Assembly: GCF_034096925.1 (NCBI RefSeq)
Contig: NZ_JAWZSQ010000001.1
Location: forward strand, 310,001 to 374,000
Direction: 5' to 3'
From: Patulibacter defluvii
GTDB lineage: Bacteria > Actinomycetota > Thermoleophilia > Solirubrobacterales > Solirubrobacteraceae
Length of the DNA: 64,000 nt
The position numbers and the translations under genes were made by a program. Below, piece after piece: positions 50,193 through 58,821 of this stretch. The notes below the pieces were generated by a model, which saw only the letters and a program-made list of their open reading frames with translations, was not told the DNA's origin and searched no databases. The stretch's first letter is position 1. The number at the start of each line of letters is the position of its first letter.

Positions 50193-50803
50193 CCCGCCAG
50201 CCCGATCGTGACGCTGATGCCCTCGGGCCCGCGGTGGACGGCGACCCGCGCGTCGAGCCCGGCGACCTCCGGCACCAGCGGCCCGTGGTCCGGGGCCGGC
50301 GGGCCGGTGAGGACGGCGATCGTGGTGCGGCCGTCGACCCGGTGCAGGTCCAGCCGCACCCAGCGGTCGGGCGTCGGCTGGGGCGCGACCGCGGCGACGG
50401 CGTCGCGCAGCAGCCCGGCCACCAGCGTCAGCACGGCCAGCTCGTCGGCGCCGTCCGGCAGCCGGTCGAGCGCGCTGGCCTCGCCGACGGTCAGCCGGAC
50501 GCCGATCCGGGCGGCCAGCGACGCCTCGGCCATCACCACTCCGCCGAGCGAGCGGACGCCGATCCGGGCGGCGATCGCGTCGTGGCGGCGGTGGTAGTCG
50601 TGCTCGACGTCGGCGACCACCTGGCGCGCGCCGGGCAGGTCGTCGAGGGCCAGCAGCCCGCCGATTCCGTGCAGCCGGTTGGCGTACTCGTGGGCCTGTT
50701 CGCGGAGCCCGTCGACGAGTCGGTCGACCAGCGCCAGCTCGGACCGGCGCCGCGTCTCGCGATCGGTCGCCGACGTCCCCACGATGCCCCCCTCGTCCTC
50801 CAT
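50189..50803 (-). CDS. CitA/DcuS-like kinase without sensor and with degenerate ATP site
   Basis: 204 residues from ATG 50803 (a GTG at 50815 is also possible, with GATAGT as -10 ten bases before it). 'LREQAHEYANRLHGIGGLLALDD' is the SPOB_a/DHp segment of CitA-type kinases with His38 as phospho-acceptor. No PAS or periplasmic sensor and no transmembrane segment precede it. The ATPase-like half has 'LAVLTLVAGLLRDAVAAVA' where an N-box Asn is expected, and lacks the DxGxG and GxGL motifs. It may be a Spo0B-like phosphotransferase or a decoy for the coupled regulator. Confidence 0.8.
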   Translation of the reverse strand: MEDEGGIVGTSATDRETRRRSELALVDRLVDGLREQAHEYANRLHGIGGLLALDDLPGARQVVADVEHDYHRRHDAIAARIGVRSLGGVVMAEASLAARIGVRLTVGEASALDRLPDGADELAVLTLVAGLLRDAVAAVAPQPTPDRWVRLDLHRVDGRTTIAVLTGPPAPDHGPLVPEVAGLDARVAVHRGPEGISVTIGLAG

Positions 50804-50934
50804 CGACCCGTTCACCCCAGCAGGGACTATCGCCGATCGGGAACGCCGGTCGCAGCGCTCTGGACGGGAAGGCCGCGGTTTTGATCGCCGGGGCTGCTCG
50901 CAAGCCCGGGATCGGCCTCGCGGGGACCTACCGT

Positions 50935-50951
50935 CGCGGCACGGTGCCGCG
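50935..50951. promoter_or_regulatory. Palindrome between kinase-like and LuxR genes
   Basis: CGCGGCAC-G-GTGCCGCG, perfect 8-bp arms, in the 180 bp between the divergent genes at 50803 and 50984. Candidate site for the response regulator or the LuxR protein. Confidence 0.45.
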
Positions 50952-50983
50952 ACGAACGGGTGGGTCGTCCGGTCCGGCTCACG

Positions 50984-53185
50984 ATGCACGCCGTTCGCAG
51001 CTTCACTCCGGGGACCGCGCTTCCGGTCCGTCGACAGGCCGACCTCGAGCGCCGACGAATAGTGGACGCCCTGGAGGCCGCCGCCGCCGCGCCGCTGGTC
51101 GTCGTCCGCGCGCCCGCCGGCTGCGGCAAGACCACCGCGGTCGCCCAGTGGCTGGCCCGCAGCGGGCGGCTGGCCGTGCGGCTCTCGCTCGGCGGTGCCC
51201 ACGACGACCCGCGCCGCTACTTCGCCGACCTGCTCGCCGGCTGCGCGCCGGTGCTCGGCGCGCGACTCGACCCGGCTCGGCGGATGCTGGCCGCGGGGGC
51301 GCCGCTCGAGGCGGCGGTGGTGCCGCTGCTGGCGACCGCGCTCGACGACGGGCCGCCGCTGACGCTCGTCCTCGACGGCTACCAGGCGCTCCACGCCCCC
51401 GCCGCCCACCGGGTCACCGAGGTCCTGCTCGACGCCCTCCCCGTGGGGTTGACGGTGGTGATCGCGACCCGCACGCCGCCGCCGCTGCGGCTGGCGCGGC
51501 GGAAGGCGGCCGGGATCGTCGCCGAGGTCGGCGCCGACGAGCTGCGCTTCCGTTCCGACGAGAGCCAGGCGCTGCTCGACCGGCGGGTCGGGCTCGGCCT
51601 GCCGCCGTCGGCGGTCGCCGCGATCGCCGACCGGGTCGGCGGCTGGGCGGCCGGACTGGCGGCCGCGGCCGACGCCCTCGCCGAGCCGGACGCGCCGTCG
51701 GCGCCCGAGCGGCGGGCCGCCCGCGCCGCGACCGCCGTCGCCCGCGCGGTCCGGGCCCAGGTGGTCGAGCGGCTGCGGCCGGAGCTGCGGGCGTTCGCCG
51801 CCGCGGTCTCGATCCTGCCGCGGCTGACGGCTCCGCTGGCGACCGCGGTGACCGGGACGGCGGCCGCGTCCGAGCTGCTGGCCGAGCTGCGGGCCGCGAC
51901 CCCGCTGCTGCTCGACGGCGACCGCCCCGGGGACGGCGACGGCGGCGGCTGGTGGCGGTGCGCCGACGTGCTGGCCGACGCGCTGCGGGCCGAGCTGCTG
52001 CGGACCCGGCCGGCCGACCTGCCCGCGCTGCACCGGCGGGCGTCGGCCTGGTTCGCCGAGGCCGGCCTCTTCGCCGAGGCGCTCGACCACGCGGGCGCCG
52101 CCGGCGACCACGACCGCGCGGCCGCGCTCCTGCGCGAGCGGTGGGTGGCGATCGCGGCCACCCGCGGGGTCGGCGCGCTGCGGGCCCAGGTCGACCGCTG
52201 CGCCGCGGCGCTCGGCGACGACGACCCGTGGGTGGCGGCCGTCCGGCTGGCGATGGCGACCCTCTGGGACGGCGTCGACCAGCGGGCGGTCGGCGGGCGG
52301 ATCGCGGCGCTGCACCGGTGCCACGGCGACGACCCCGACGTCGCGCTGGCCTGCGCGCTGGTGCTGGCGCAGCCGTTCGACGGCGACGTCGAGCGGGCGC
52401 TGCGGGTCGGCGCCGCCGCCGGGGAGCGGTTCGCCGACCGGCCGTTCGCGATCGAGCAGCTGGCCGGTCCGCTCGCGTTCGCGCGCTGGCTGGCCGGCGA
52501 CGGCGACGGCGCCCGGGAGCTGCTGGAGCCGCGGGTGCTGCGGCCGCAGTCGTCGGTGGCGGCGGCGTGGGCGGCGGCGGTGCTGGCGCTGGTCGACCTC
52601 GACGACGGCCACGTCGCCCGCGGCCGGCGACACGCCCGTCGGGCCCAGGCGGCGCTGGCCACCGCCGGGGTCGGCCGCGAGCGGGTGCGGCCGGTGGCGC
52701 AGGTGGCGCTCGGCCGGGCGCTGGCCGCGGCCGGCCGCCACGGCGAGGCGCGACGTCAGGTCGACGCGGCCCTGGCGGCCGAGGAGCGGCGCCCGGGGAC
52801 CCCGGGCCAGCTGCTGGCGCTGACGGCCGACGCCGAGCTGGCGCTGGCCGAGGGCGACCACGCGCGCGCGGCCGCGCGGCTGGAGCGGGCCGCGGTGGCG
52901 CTGGCGGGCGTCCGCGGCGCCTCCGCGATCGGCGACCGGATCGCGGCCCTGCGGGGCACGGCCGGCGACGCCGATCCCGATCCGCTCCGCGGCACCGAGC
53001 CGAGCGCCGCCGAGCAGCGGGTGCTCGAGCTGCTGGAGACCGACCTCAGCCTGGTCGAGATCGGCAGCCGGCTGTTCCTCAGCCGCAACACGGTCAAGAG
53101 CCACGTCCGCCGGATCTACCGCCGGCTCGGCGCGTCGACCCGCGAGGAGGCCGTCGCCCTCGCCCGCGGGCGGCAGCTGGTCTGA
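50984..53185 (+). CDS. MalT-like LuxR family ATPase regulator
   Basis: 733 residues from ATG 50984 (a GTG at 50960 is possible). An N-terminal 'VRRQADLERRRIVDAL' segment leads to Walker A 'APAGCGKTT' (43-51) and a Walker-B-like 'LTLVLDGYQAL'. The middle is a long Ala-rich helical repeat region of TPR type; the C-terminus is the LuxR HTH 'LVEIGSRLFLSRNTVKSHVRRIYRRLG'. Such proteins are ATP-dependent, ligand-activated transcription activators. Divergent from the CitA-like/response regulator pair, which may share its control. Confidence 0.9.
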   Translation: MHAVRSFTPGTALPVRRQADLERRRIVDALEAAAAAPLVVVRAPAGCGKTTAVAQWLARSGRLAVRLSLGGAHDDPRRYFADLLAGCAPVLGARLDPARRMLAAGAPLEAAVVPLLATALDDGPPLTLVLDGYQALHAPAAHRVTEVLLDALPVGLTVVIATRTPPPLRLARRKAAGIVAEVGADELRFRSDESQALLDRRVGLGLPPSAVAAIADRVGGWAAGLAAAADALAEPDAPSAPERRAARAATAVARAVRAQVVERLRPELRAFAAAVSILPRLTAPLATAVTGTAAASELLAELRAATPLLLDGDRPGDGDGGGWWRCADVLADALRAELLRTRPADLPALHRRASAWFAEAGLFAEALDHAGAAGDHDRAAALLRERWVAIAATRGVGALRAQVDRCAAALGDDDPWVAAVRLAMATLWDGVDQRAVGGRIAALHRCHGDDPDVALACALVLAQPFDGDVERALRVGAAAGERFADRPFAIEQLAGPLAFARWLAGDGDGARELLEPRVLRPQSSVAAAWAAAVLALVDLDDGHVARGRRHARRAQAALATAGVGRERVRPVAQVALGRALAAAGRHGEARRQVDAALAAEERRPGTPGQLLALTADAELALAEGDHARAAARLERAAVALAGVRGASAIGDRIAALRGTAGDADPDPLRGTEPSAAEQRVLELLETDLSLVEIGSRLFLSRNTVKSHVRRIYRRLGASTREEAVALARGRQLV

Positions 53186-53209
53186 GCGACCGCGGCCGCC
53201 GCTCCGGCG

Positions 53210-53215
53210 TACGAT
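53210..53215 (+). promoter_or_regulatory. -10 box of the LacI gene (leaderless)
   Basis: TACGAT seven bases before GTG 53223. Confidence 0.5.
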
Positions 53216-53222
53216 CCCGCGG

Positions 53223-54236
53223 GTGAAGCGGGGCCGCCCACGTCCGAGCATCCAGGACATCGCCGACGCGACCGGCGTCTCGATCACCACCGTCTCGCAC
53301 GCGCTCAACGGCAAGGGCCGGGTCCAGGCCGAGACCCGCGAGCGGGTCCTGCGGGTGGCCGACGAGCTGGGCTACACGGCCAACGTCCACGCCCAGCGGC
53401 TGGCCACCGGCCGCAACCGGATGCTGGCGCTGCAGGTCTCGGGATCGGGCAAGCGGATGCTGGCCAGCGACTCCTCCTACTACGTCGACGTGCTCGACAG
53501 CGCGGCGGCGGCGGCGCTCGACGCCGGCTACACCCCGGTGATCGTGCCGGCCCGGCTGCCGGAGCGGGCGGTCGAGGCGCTGGCCGTCGAGGGCGCGATC
53601 GTGATCGACCCGCGCGGCGACGAGCCGCTGCTGCGGGTGGTCCGCGACCGCGGCGGGCTGGCGGTCACCGCCGGCCGCGTGCTGCGCGACGGCGAGGGCT
53701 GGGGTTCGGTCGACAACGACCACCGGCGGCTGACCCGCGACGCGCTCGACCACCTGCTGGAGCGCGGCTACCGGCGGCCGGCGCTGCTGACCGGCACCGC
53801 CGCCCGCTCGTTCGCCGCCGACGCCGCCGCCGAGTACCGAGCGTGGGCGGCCGAGCACGGGCTGCCGCCGATCGTGGTCACCGTGCGGGCGGCGCCGAGC
53901 GCGTCGGCCGCCTTCGCTGCGGCGGGCAAGCTGCTCGACCGGCCGGACCGTCCCGACGCGGTCTACGCCAGCTTCGACGTCTTCGCGCTCGGGGTCCTGC
54001 GGGCGGCGGCGGCCCGCGGGCTGCGGGTGCCGAAGGACGTCGGGATCGTGGCGACGGTCGACGGCGAGGGGCTGCGGGGGGCGGTGCCGCCGGTCTCGGC
54101 GTTCGACCTCCACCCGAGCCGGATCGGCAAGCAGACCGTCGCCACGCTGGTGCGGATGCTCGAGCAGGACGCGCCGGCCGAGGCGGTCGTCGTCCCGGCG
54201 CAGCTGCGCCCCCGCGAGTCGACCGAGCGCGGCTGA
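53223..54236 (+). CDS. LacI family transcriptional repressor
   Basis: 337 residues from GTG 53223. HTH 'SIQDIADATGVSITTVSHALNGKGRV' (about 8-33) and hinge 'NVHAQRLATGRN' are classical LacI; the rest is a periplasmic-binding-protein-like sensor with 'NDHRRLTRDALDHLLERGY'. Two AAGCGCTT operator sites stand 60-90 bp after its stop, in front of the peptidase operon that it most likely represses. The ligand is probably a small metabolite of that operon. Confidence 0.93.
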   Translation: MKRGRPRPSIQDIADATGVSITTVSHALNGKGRVQAETRERVLRVADELGYTANVHAQRLATGRNRMLALQVSGSGKRMLASDSSYYVDVLDSAAAAALDAGYTPVIVPARLPERAVEALAVEGAIVIDPRGDEPLLRVVRDRGGLAVTAGRVLRDGEGWGSVDNDHRRLTRDALDHLLERGYRRPALLTGTAARSFAADAAAEYRAWAAEHGLPPIVVTVRAAPSASAAFAAAGKLLDRPDRPDAVYASFDVFALGVLRAAAARGLRVPKDVGIVATVDGEGLRGAVPPVSAFDLHPSRIGKQTVATLVRMLEQDAPAEAVVVPAQLRPRESTERG

Positions 54237-54276
54237 CCGGCCCGCGCCCTGCGCCGCCCCGGCCCGCGGTTCCGAC

Positions 54277-54324
54277 TTGACACCGAAACTGCCAAAGCGC
54301 TTTAGTAGCGCCCAAGCGCTTTGG
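54277..54324 (+). promoter_or_regulatory. Promoter with two LacI-type operators
   Basis: TTGACA (54277-54282), 18 bases, TTTAGT (54301-54306). Operator 1 AAAGCGCTTT (centre 54298.5) overlaps the -10; operator 2 AAGCGCTT in CCAAGCGCTTTGG (centre 54317.5) covers the start site. The centres are 19 bp apart. Confidence 0.8.
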
Positions 54325-54358
54325 CACCGAGCCGGGGCAACGAGCGAGGAGAGGATCC

Positions 54359-55594
54359 ATGAGCGTGACCGCGTCCGAGACCGTCGGCGGCATCCCGCGG
54401 ACCGAGTACGTCGAGCGGCGGCGGAAGCTGCGCGAGCGGATCGCCGAGCGCGGCCTCGACGGCGTCCTCGTCGCCTCGCGCGGCGGCAACGGCGCCGACT
54501 GGGGCGGCGACATCGTCTACCTGACCAACCACTACTCGGCCTTCCCGGCGATCCCCGACCAGCCGCCGGCCTGGTCCGGCCGCGGCCTCTCCGGCCTGGT
54601 GATGCCGGCCGACGCCGACGGCAGCCTGGTCGTCGAGCTGCCCGACTGGCGCGAGGACCTGGTCGTCTGCGACGACGTGCGGGTGGCGCTCGACCTCTGG
54701 GGCGGCCTGGTCGACACGCTGCGGGCGCGCGGCCTCGACCGCGGCCGGATCGGCCTGATCGGGCGCGAGAGCTTCCCCTACGTCGCCGGCGAGCGGATCG
54801 CCCGCGAGCTGCCCGGCGTCGAGCTGGTCTGGGCCGACGACATCATCGAGGACCTGCGGCTGCGCAAGTCCCCGGCCGAGATCGTGCTCGTGCGCGAGGC
54901 GACCCGCGTCGGCAGCGACATGGTGCGGGCCTTCATGGAAGCCGCCGTGCCCGGCGCGACCGAGGCCGACTGCGTGATCGCCGCCTACGAGACCGGCGTC
55001 CGCCAGGGGGCGTTCCCGCTCGACATCCCCGTCGCCTCCGGCCCCCACGTCGACCACTTCCTGTGGGACCGGATGCCCTCCTGGAACCACACCCGCAAGC
55101 TCCAGCCGGGCGACATGATCCACCCCGACATGTACGGCACGGTCCAGGGCTACTTCTACGACCTGGTCCGCACGACGGTCGTCGGTCGTACGGTCACCGA
55201 CGCCCAGCGCGAGGTGCTGCAGGCCTCGATCGACGTGGTCGAGCACGTGATCGACGGGATCCGCCCCGGCGTCAGCTTCGGCGCCCTCTTCGACCGCGGT
55301 GCGGCCTGGCTCGACGAGCACGGCTTCGACGTCCCCGGCGCCGAGTCGGCCGAGTCGGTCGCCTTCCTCGGCCAGAGCTTCCCCTCGTTCGGGCACAGCC
55401 TCGGCCTGGCCTGGGAGCGGCCGTTCGTGCTGCCCGGCGAGACGGCGGTCGTCGAGCCCGGGATGGTGCTGGCGATCGAGGCCGAGGTCGGCCGCCCGGG
55501 CGCCGGCACCGGCGCCTTCGAGCACGACCTGCTCGTGACCGAGAACGGGGTCGAGCTGCTCACCACCTCGGTCAAGAACGTCTGGTGGGAGTGA
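54359..55594 (+). CDS. M24 metallopeptidase (Xaa-Pro dipeptidase-like)
   Basis: 411 residues, ATG after GAGGAGAGG. The N-terminal creatinase-like domain (about 15-170) precedes a pita-bread domain with all five metal ligands: Asp257 ('HPDMYG'), Asp268 ('FYDLVRT'), His346 ('SFGHSLGL'), Glu374 ('LAIEAEVG') and Glu388 ('FEHDLL'). Having these ligands argues for a dimetal aminopeptidase/prolidase over creatinase, which lacks them. Cytoplasmic. First gene of a LacI-controlled operon with a PotD-like protein and an amino-acid permease, so it may cleave an imported dipeptide or amide. Confidence 0.9.
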   Translation: MSVTASETVGGIPRTEYVERRRKLRERIAERGLDGVLVASRGGNGADWGGDIVYLTNHYSAFPAIPDQPPAWSGRGLSGLVMPADADGSLVVELPDWREDLVVCDDVRVALDLWGGLVDTLRARGLDRGRIGLIGRESFPYVAGERIARELPGVELVWADDIIEDLRLRKSPAEIVLVREATRVGSDMVRAFMEAAVPGATEADCVIAAYETGVRQGAFPLDIPVASGPHVDHFLWDRMPSWNHTRKLQPGDMIHPDMYGTVQGYFYDLVRTTVVGRTVTDAQREVLQASIDVVEHVIDGIRPGVSFGALFDRGAAWLDEHGFDVPGAESAESVAFLGQSFPSFGHSLGLAWERPFVLPGETAVVEPGMVLAIEAEVGRPGAGTGAFEHDLLVTENGVELLTTSVKNVWWE

Positions 55595-56574
55595 GCCCGA
55601 TGCTCCGCCTGCTCGCCTGGCCGGGCATGCCCGATCCGGAGGCCGTCGCCGAGGCGGGGCGGCGGATCGGGCGCACGGTCGAGGTCGAGACGATCGCCGT
55701 CAACGAGGAGCTGGAGCGGCGGATGGCGACCGGCCACGTCTACGACGTGGTCTGCCCCTCCGACTACATGGTCGAGCGGCTGGCCGCGGCCGGCGCGCTC
55801 GCCCCGCTCGACGACGACCGGCTGCCCGGTCGCCGCCACCTGGCGGACTGGGCCCGCTCGCCCGTCTACGACCGCGACGAGACCTGGTCGGTGCCGCTGG
55901 CCTTCGGCACCACCGGCTACCTCTACGACCGCCAGCGGCTCGGCGGCGACCCGGAAAGCTGGGGGCCGCTGCTGGCCGCCGGCGCGGGGCCGTCGGTCGG
56001 GCTGCTGGCCGAGCCGCGCGAGGTGATCGGCGCCGCGCTGCTTGCGACCGGACACGAAACGAACGACGCGACGCCGGCCGCCCTCGCCGCGGCCCGGCGA
56101 GTCCTGGAGGGGGTCGCCGAGCGGGTCGTGCGGGTCGACAGCGACGACTTCGTCGGCCCGGTCGCCGACGGCACCGTCGCCGTCCACCACGCCTGGAGCG
56201 GCCCCTCGGCCGCGCGGATGCGGCACGATCCGCGGCTCGGCTACGCGGTCCCGGCCGAGGGCGCGGTGCTGTGGACGACGACCGCGGCGATCCCCGCCGA
56301 CGCGCCCGACCCGGACGCCGCCCACGCCCTGATCGAGCAGCTGCTCGACCCGCAGCTGGCCGCGATCACCACCACCCGCAACGGGTACGCGACGCCCAAC
56401 GCCGCGGCCCGCGACCGGCTCGACCCGGCCCTCGCCGGCGACCCGGTCCTGTTTCCCGACGAGGCGGTCCTGCGCCGCCTGCAGGTCGTGCGCGCCCTGC
56501 CCGACGCCGACGCCGCGCGCGTCGATGCGCTGTGGCAGGAGCTGGGCACGCGCTGGCCCCTGCCCCGCGCCTAG
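55591..56574 (+). CDS. PotD-like solute-binding protein without signal peptide
   Basis: 327 residues from GTG 55591, overlapping the peptidase stop (GTGA); ATG 55600 is the alternative. 'LRLLAWPGMPDPEAV', 'VNEELERRMATGHVYDVVCPSDYMVERLAAAGAL' and 'VPLAFGTTGYLYD' match spermidine/putrescine-type binding proteins. The mature domain begins at once: no signal peptide or lipobox is present, and no ABC permease or ATPase is nearby. It may work inside the cell as a ligand-binding or sensing protein. Upstream of the start lies the peptidase gene in another frame, so a hidden signal is unlikely. Confidence 0.85.
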   Translation: MSPMLRLLAWPGMPDPEAVAEAGRRIGRTVEVETIAVNEELERRMATGHVYDVVCPSDYMVERLAAAGALAPLDDDRLPGRRHLADWARSPVYDRDETWSVPLAFGTTGYLYDRQRLGGDPESWGPLLAAGAGPSVGLLAEPREVIGAALLATGHETNDATPAALAAARRVLEGVAERVVRVDSDDFVGPVADGTVAVHHAWSGPSAARMRHDPRLGYAVPAEGAVLWTTTAAIPADAPDPDAAHALIEQLLDPQLAAITTTRNGYATPNAAARDRLDPALAGDPVLFPDEAVLRRLQVVRALPDADAARVDALWQELGTRWPLPRA

Positions 56575-56596
56575 GCGCACCACGAAAGGACCCACG

Positions 56597-58069
56597 ATGT
56601 CCACCTCGACGCCCGCGAGCACGGCCGACGTGCCGGCCGGGCCGGAAACCGACGCCGAGCGTCAACTGCTGCGCGACTTCGACGTCAAGTCGGCGTTCTC
56701 GCTCGCGTTCGCGTTCCTGTCCCCGATCGCCGCCCTCTACGGGATCTTCGCGATCGGCCTCTCGACGGTCGGGCCCCAGTTCTGGTGGGGCTTCCCGATC
56801 ACCCTCGCCGGCCAGATGCTGGTCGCCCTGACCTTCGGGCAGCTGGCGTCGCGGTGGCCCTACGAGGGCAGCGTCTACCAGTGGGCGCGGCACCTGATCG
56901 GGGCCCGCTACGGCTGGGCGACCGGCTGGTGGTACATCTGGGTGCTCTGCATCGCGACCGCCGCGGTCAGCTACAGCGGCGGCCTCTTCCTGGCCCAGCT
57001 GGTCGGGATCGACGAGCCGTCGACCGGGACCGTGGTGCCGTTCGCGCTGCTGATCCTGGCCGCGGTCGCGTGGGGCAACACCCACGGTCGCCACGTGCTG
57101 AAGATGGTCGTGGTGCTCTGCATCGGGGCCGAGATCATCGGCTCGATCGGCGTCGGCGCTTGGCTGCTGCTGTTCCACCGCGAGCACGGGCTCGACGTGC
57201 TCTTCGAGGGCACCGGCGCGCCCTCGGTCGGGACCGGCCTGATGAGCGCCCCGTTCGTGATGGTCGTGGCCTTCGCCGGCTGGTCGTTCCTCGGCTTCGA
57301 GAGTGCCGGGGCGATCGCCGAGGAGGTCCGCGACCCCCGACGCGCGGTGCCGAAGGCGATGGCGCTGTCGCTGCTGTTCGTCGCCCTGGTGGTGATGTTC
57401 GCCAGCCTCTCGATCATCCTCGCCACCCCCGACATGGGGGCGGTGATCGCGGGCGAGGTCGGCGATCCGGTGGTGGCGACGCTCGAGGCCCAGCTCGGCG
57501 GCACGGTCACGCGCGTGATCCTGGCGATGTTCGTGATCGGCTTCTTCGCCAGCGCGCTCAGCATCCAGGCGGCGGCCTCGCGGCTGGTCTGGGCGCTGGC
57601 CCGCGACCGCCAGCTGCCGGCGTCGTCGCGGCTGTCGAAGCTCTCGGGCAGCGACCGGCTGCCGACCAACGCGGTGCTGCTCTGCGCTGCGATCTCGGCC
57701 GCGCTCTACGCCTTCAGCGGCACCGACCTGTACTCGATCCTGGTGACCGCGACCTCGGGTGGCTTCTACGTCGCGTTCGCGCTGCCGGTGATCGGGCTGG
57801 CGATCGCGCGGGCCCGCGGCCGCTGGCGGCCGGGGCCGTTCCTGGCCGGCCGCCTGGGGCTGGTGATCTCGCTGCTGGCGCTGGTCTGGATCGTGCTCGA
57901 GACGATCAACATCGTCTGGCCGCGCGACGCCGGGCTGCCCTGGTACGAGACCTGGGCGTTCTTCCTGGTCGCCGGCGTCGTGGTCGGGCTGGGGCTGATC
58001 GTGCGGCTGGTCGTGCTCCGCGGCGGACCGCCGCCGGTGCCGGTCGCCGAGCGCGACGTCGATGGCTGA
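56597..58069 (+). CDS. APC-superfamily amino acid/amine permease
   Basis: 490 residues from ATG 56597, with AAAGGA upstream. About 12 hydrophobic segments. 'FSLAFAFLSPIAALYGIFAIGL' and 'WPYEGSVYQWARHLIGARYGWATGWWYIW' match the GABA/choline-type amino acid permeases, and 'GFESAGAIAEEVRDPRRAVPKAM' is the usual APC motif. It takes up an amino acid, amine or similar compound by proton or ion symport. Third gene of the LacI-controlled operon. Confidence 0.92.
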   Translation: MSTSTPASTADVPAGPETDAERQLLRDFDVKSAFSLAFAFLSPIAALYGIFAIGLSTVGPQFWWGFPITLAGQMLVALTFGQLASRWPYEGSVYQWARHLIGARYGWATGWWYIWVLCIATAAVSYSGGLFLAQLVGIDEPSTGTVVPFALLILAAVAWGNTHGRHVLKMVVVLCIGAEIIGSIGVGAWLLLFHREHGLDVLFEGTGAPSVGTGLMSAPFVMVVAFAGWSFLGFESAGAIAEEVRDPRRAVPKAMALSLLFVALVVMFASLSIILATPDMGAVIAGEVGDPVVATLEAQLGGTVTRVILAMFVIGFFASALSIQAAASRLVWALARDRQLPASSRLSKLSGSDRLPTNAVLLCAAISAALYAFSGTDLYSILVTATSGGFYVAFALPVIGLAIARARGRWRPGPFLAGRLGLVISLLALVWIVLETINIVWPRDAGLPWYETWAFFLVAGVVVGLGLIVRLVVLRGGPPPVPVAERDVDG

Positions 58070-58100
58070 CCTTCGGTTTTCACACAGGCAATGGGAAAAC

Positions 58101-58128
58101 ACGGCCCGACGCGCTAGGGTCGGGCCGT
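58101..58128. promoter_or_regulatory. Palindrome over the ferredoxin promoter
   Basis: ACGGCCCGAC - eight bases - GTCGGGCCGT, perfect 10-bp arms. It contains TAGGGT (58115-58120), six bases before GTG 58127, and its right arm includes the first two bases of that codon. A repressor here would block a leaderless transcript; the HTH protein at 58818 is a candidate. Confidence 0.6.
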
Positions 58129-58387
58129 GGCCTACGTCATCAATGAGCCCTGCATCGGCACCAAGGACGCCTCGTGCACCGAGGTCTGTCCGGTCGACTG
58201 CATCCACCCGACGCCGGACGAGGACGGCTTCGACCTGGTCGAGCAGCTCTTCATCGACCCCGAGGAGTGCATCGACTGCGACGCCTGCGTCGAGGCCTGT
58301 CCGGTCGACGCGATCACCTCCGAGGACCAGGTGCCGCCGGAGTGGCAGGCCTTCGTGGCCCGCAACGCGGAGTACTTCCGGCGATGA
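58127..58387 (+). CDS. fdxA: 7Fe ferredoxin
   Basis: 86 residues from GTG 58127. Cysteines at 9, 17, 21, 25 and 48, 51, 54, 58. By comparison with Azotobacter ferredoxin I, Cys9, 17 and 58 should hold a [3Fe-4S] cluster and Cys21, 48, 51 and 54 a [4Fe-4S] cluster, with Cys25 free. The C-terminal tail 'VPPEWQAFVARNAEYF' matches FdxA. A small cytoplasmic electron carrier, possibly the donor to P450s or a stress ferredoxin. Coupled by ATGA to the membrane protein gene. Confidence 0.95.
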   Translation: MAYVINEPCIGTKDASCTEVCPVDCIHPTPDEDGFDLVEQLFIDPEECIDCDACVEACPVDAITSEDQVPPEWQAFVARNAEYFRR

Positions 58388-58821
58388 GCGGCTGGGACGC
58401 GCTGCAGGTGGCGGCGCCCTGGCTGTGGGTCGGGATGGTGCTGGCGATCTCGTTCCTCGAGGCGCCGCTGAAGTTCCGCGCGCCGGGGATCACCGTGCCG
58501 CTGGCGGTCGCGATCGGCCGGATCGTCTTCCGGGCCCTCAACGGCTGCGAGCTGGTCCTGGCGCTGCTGGCGACCCTGGCGCTGGTGGCCGGCGACGCCC
58601 AGCCGACCGCCGCGGTGGTGGCGCTGGTGGTCGCCTGGTGGGCGCTGCTGGTGAAGGCGGGCGCGGTCCGGCCGCTGATGGACCGGCGGGCCCGGCGGGT
58701 GGTGGCGGGGGAGGATCCCGGTCCGTCGCCTCTGCACCTCTGGTACGTCGGCCTGGAGCTCGCGACCGTGCTGGCGGTCGGGGCGTACGCGCTGCTCTCG
58801 CTCGACGCGATCGTGGGGTGA
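58384..58821 (+). CDS. Small four-helix membrane protein
   Basis: 145 residues from ATG 58384. Hydrophobic segments at about 8-28, 38-75 (two), 79-95 and 120-142. 'WVGMVLAISFLEAPLKFRAPGITVPLAVAIGR' resembles small inner-membrane proteins of unknown function found in actinobacteria. Its start and end overlap the neighbouring genes (ATGA, GTGA), so it is firmly in the ferredoxin operon. Function unknown. Confidence 0.8.
   Translation: MSGWDALQVAAPWLWVGMVLAISFLEAPLKFRAPGITVPLAVAIGRIVFRALNGCELVLALLATLALVAGDAQPTAAVVALVVAWWALLVKAGAVRPLMDRRARRVVAGEDPGPSPLHLWYVGLELATVLAVGAYALLSLDAIVG

Noticed and set aside
54359..55594. M24 protein as creatinase
   Set aside because: All five metal ligands of metallopeptidases are present, while creatinase lacks them.
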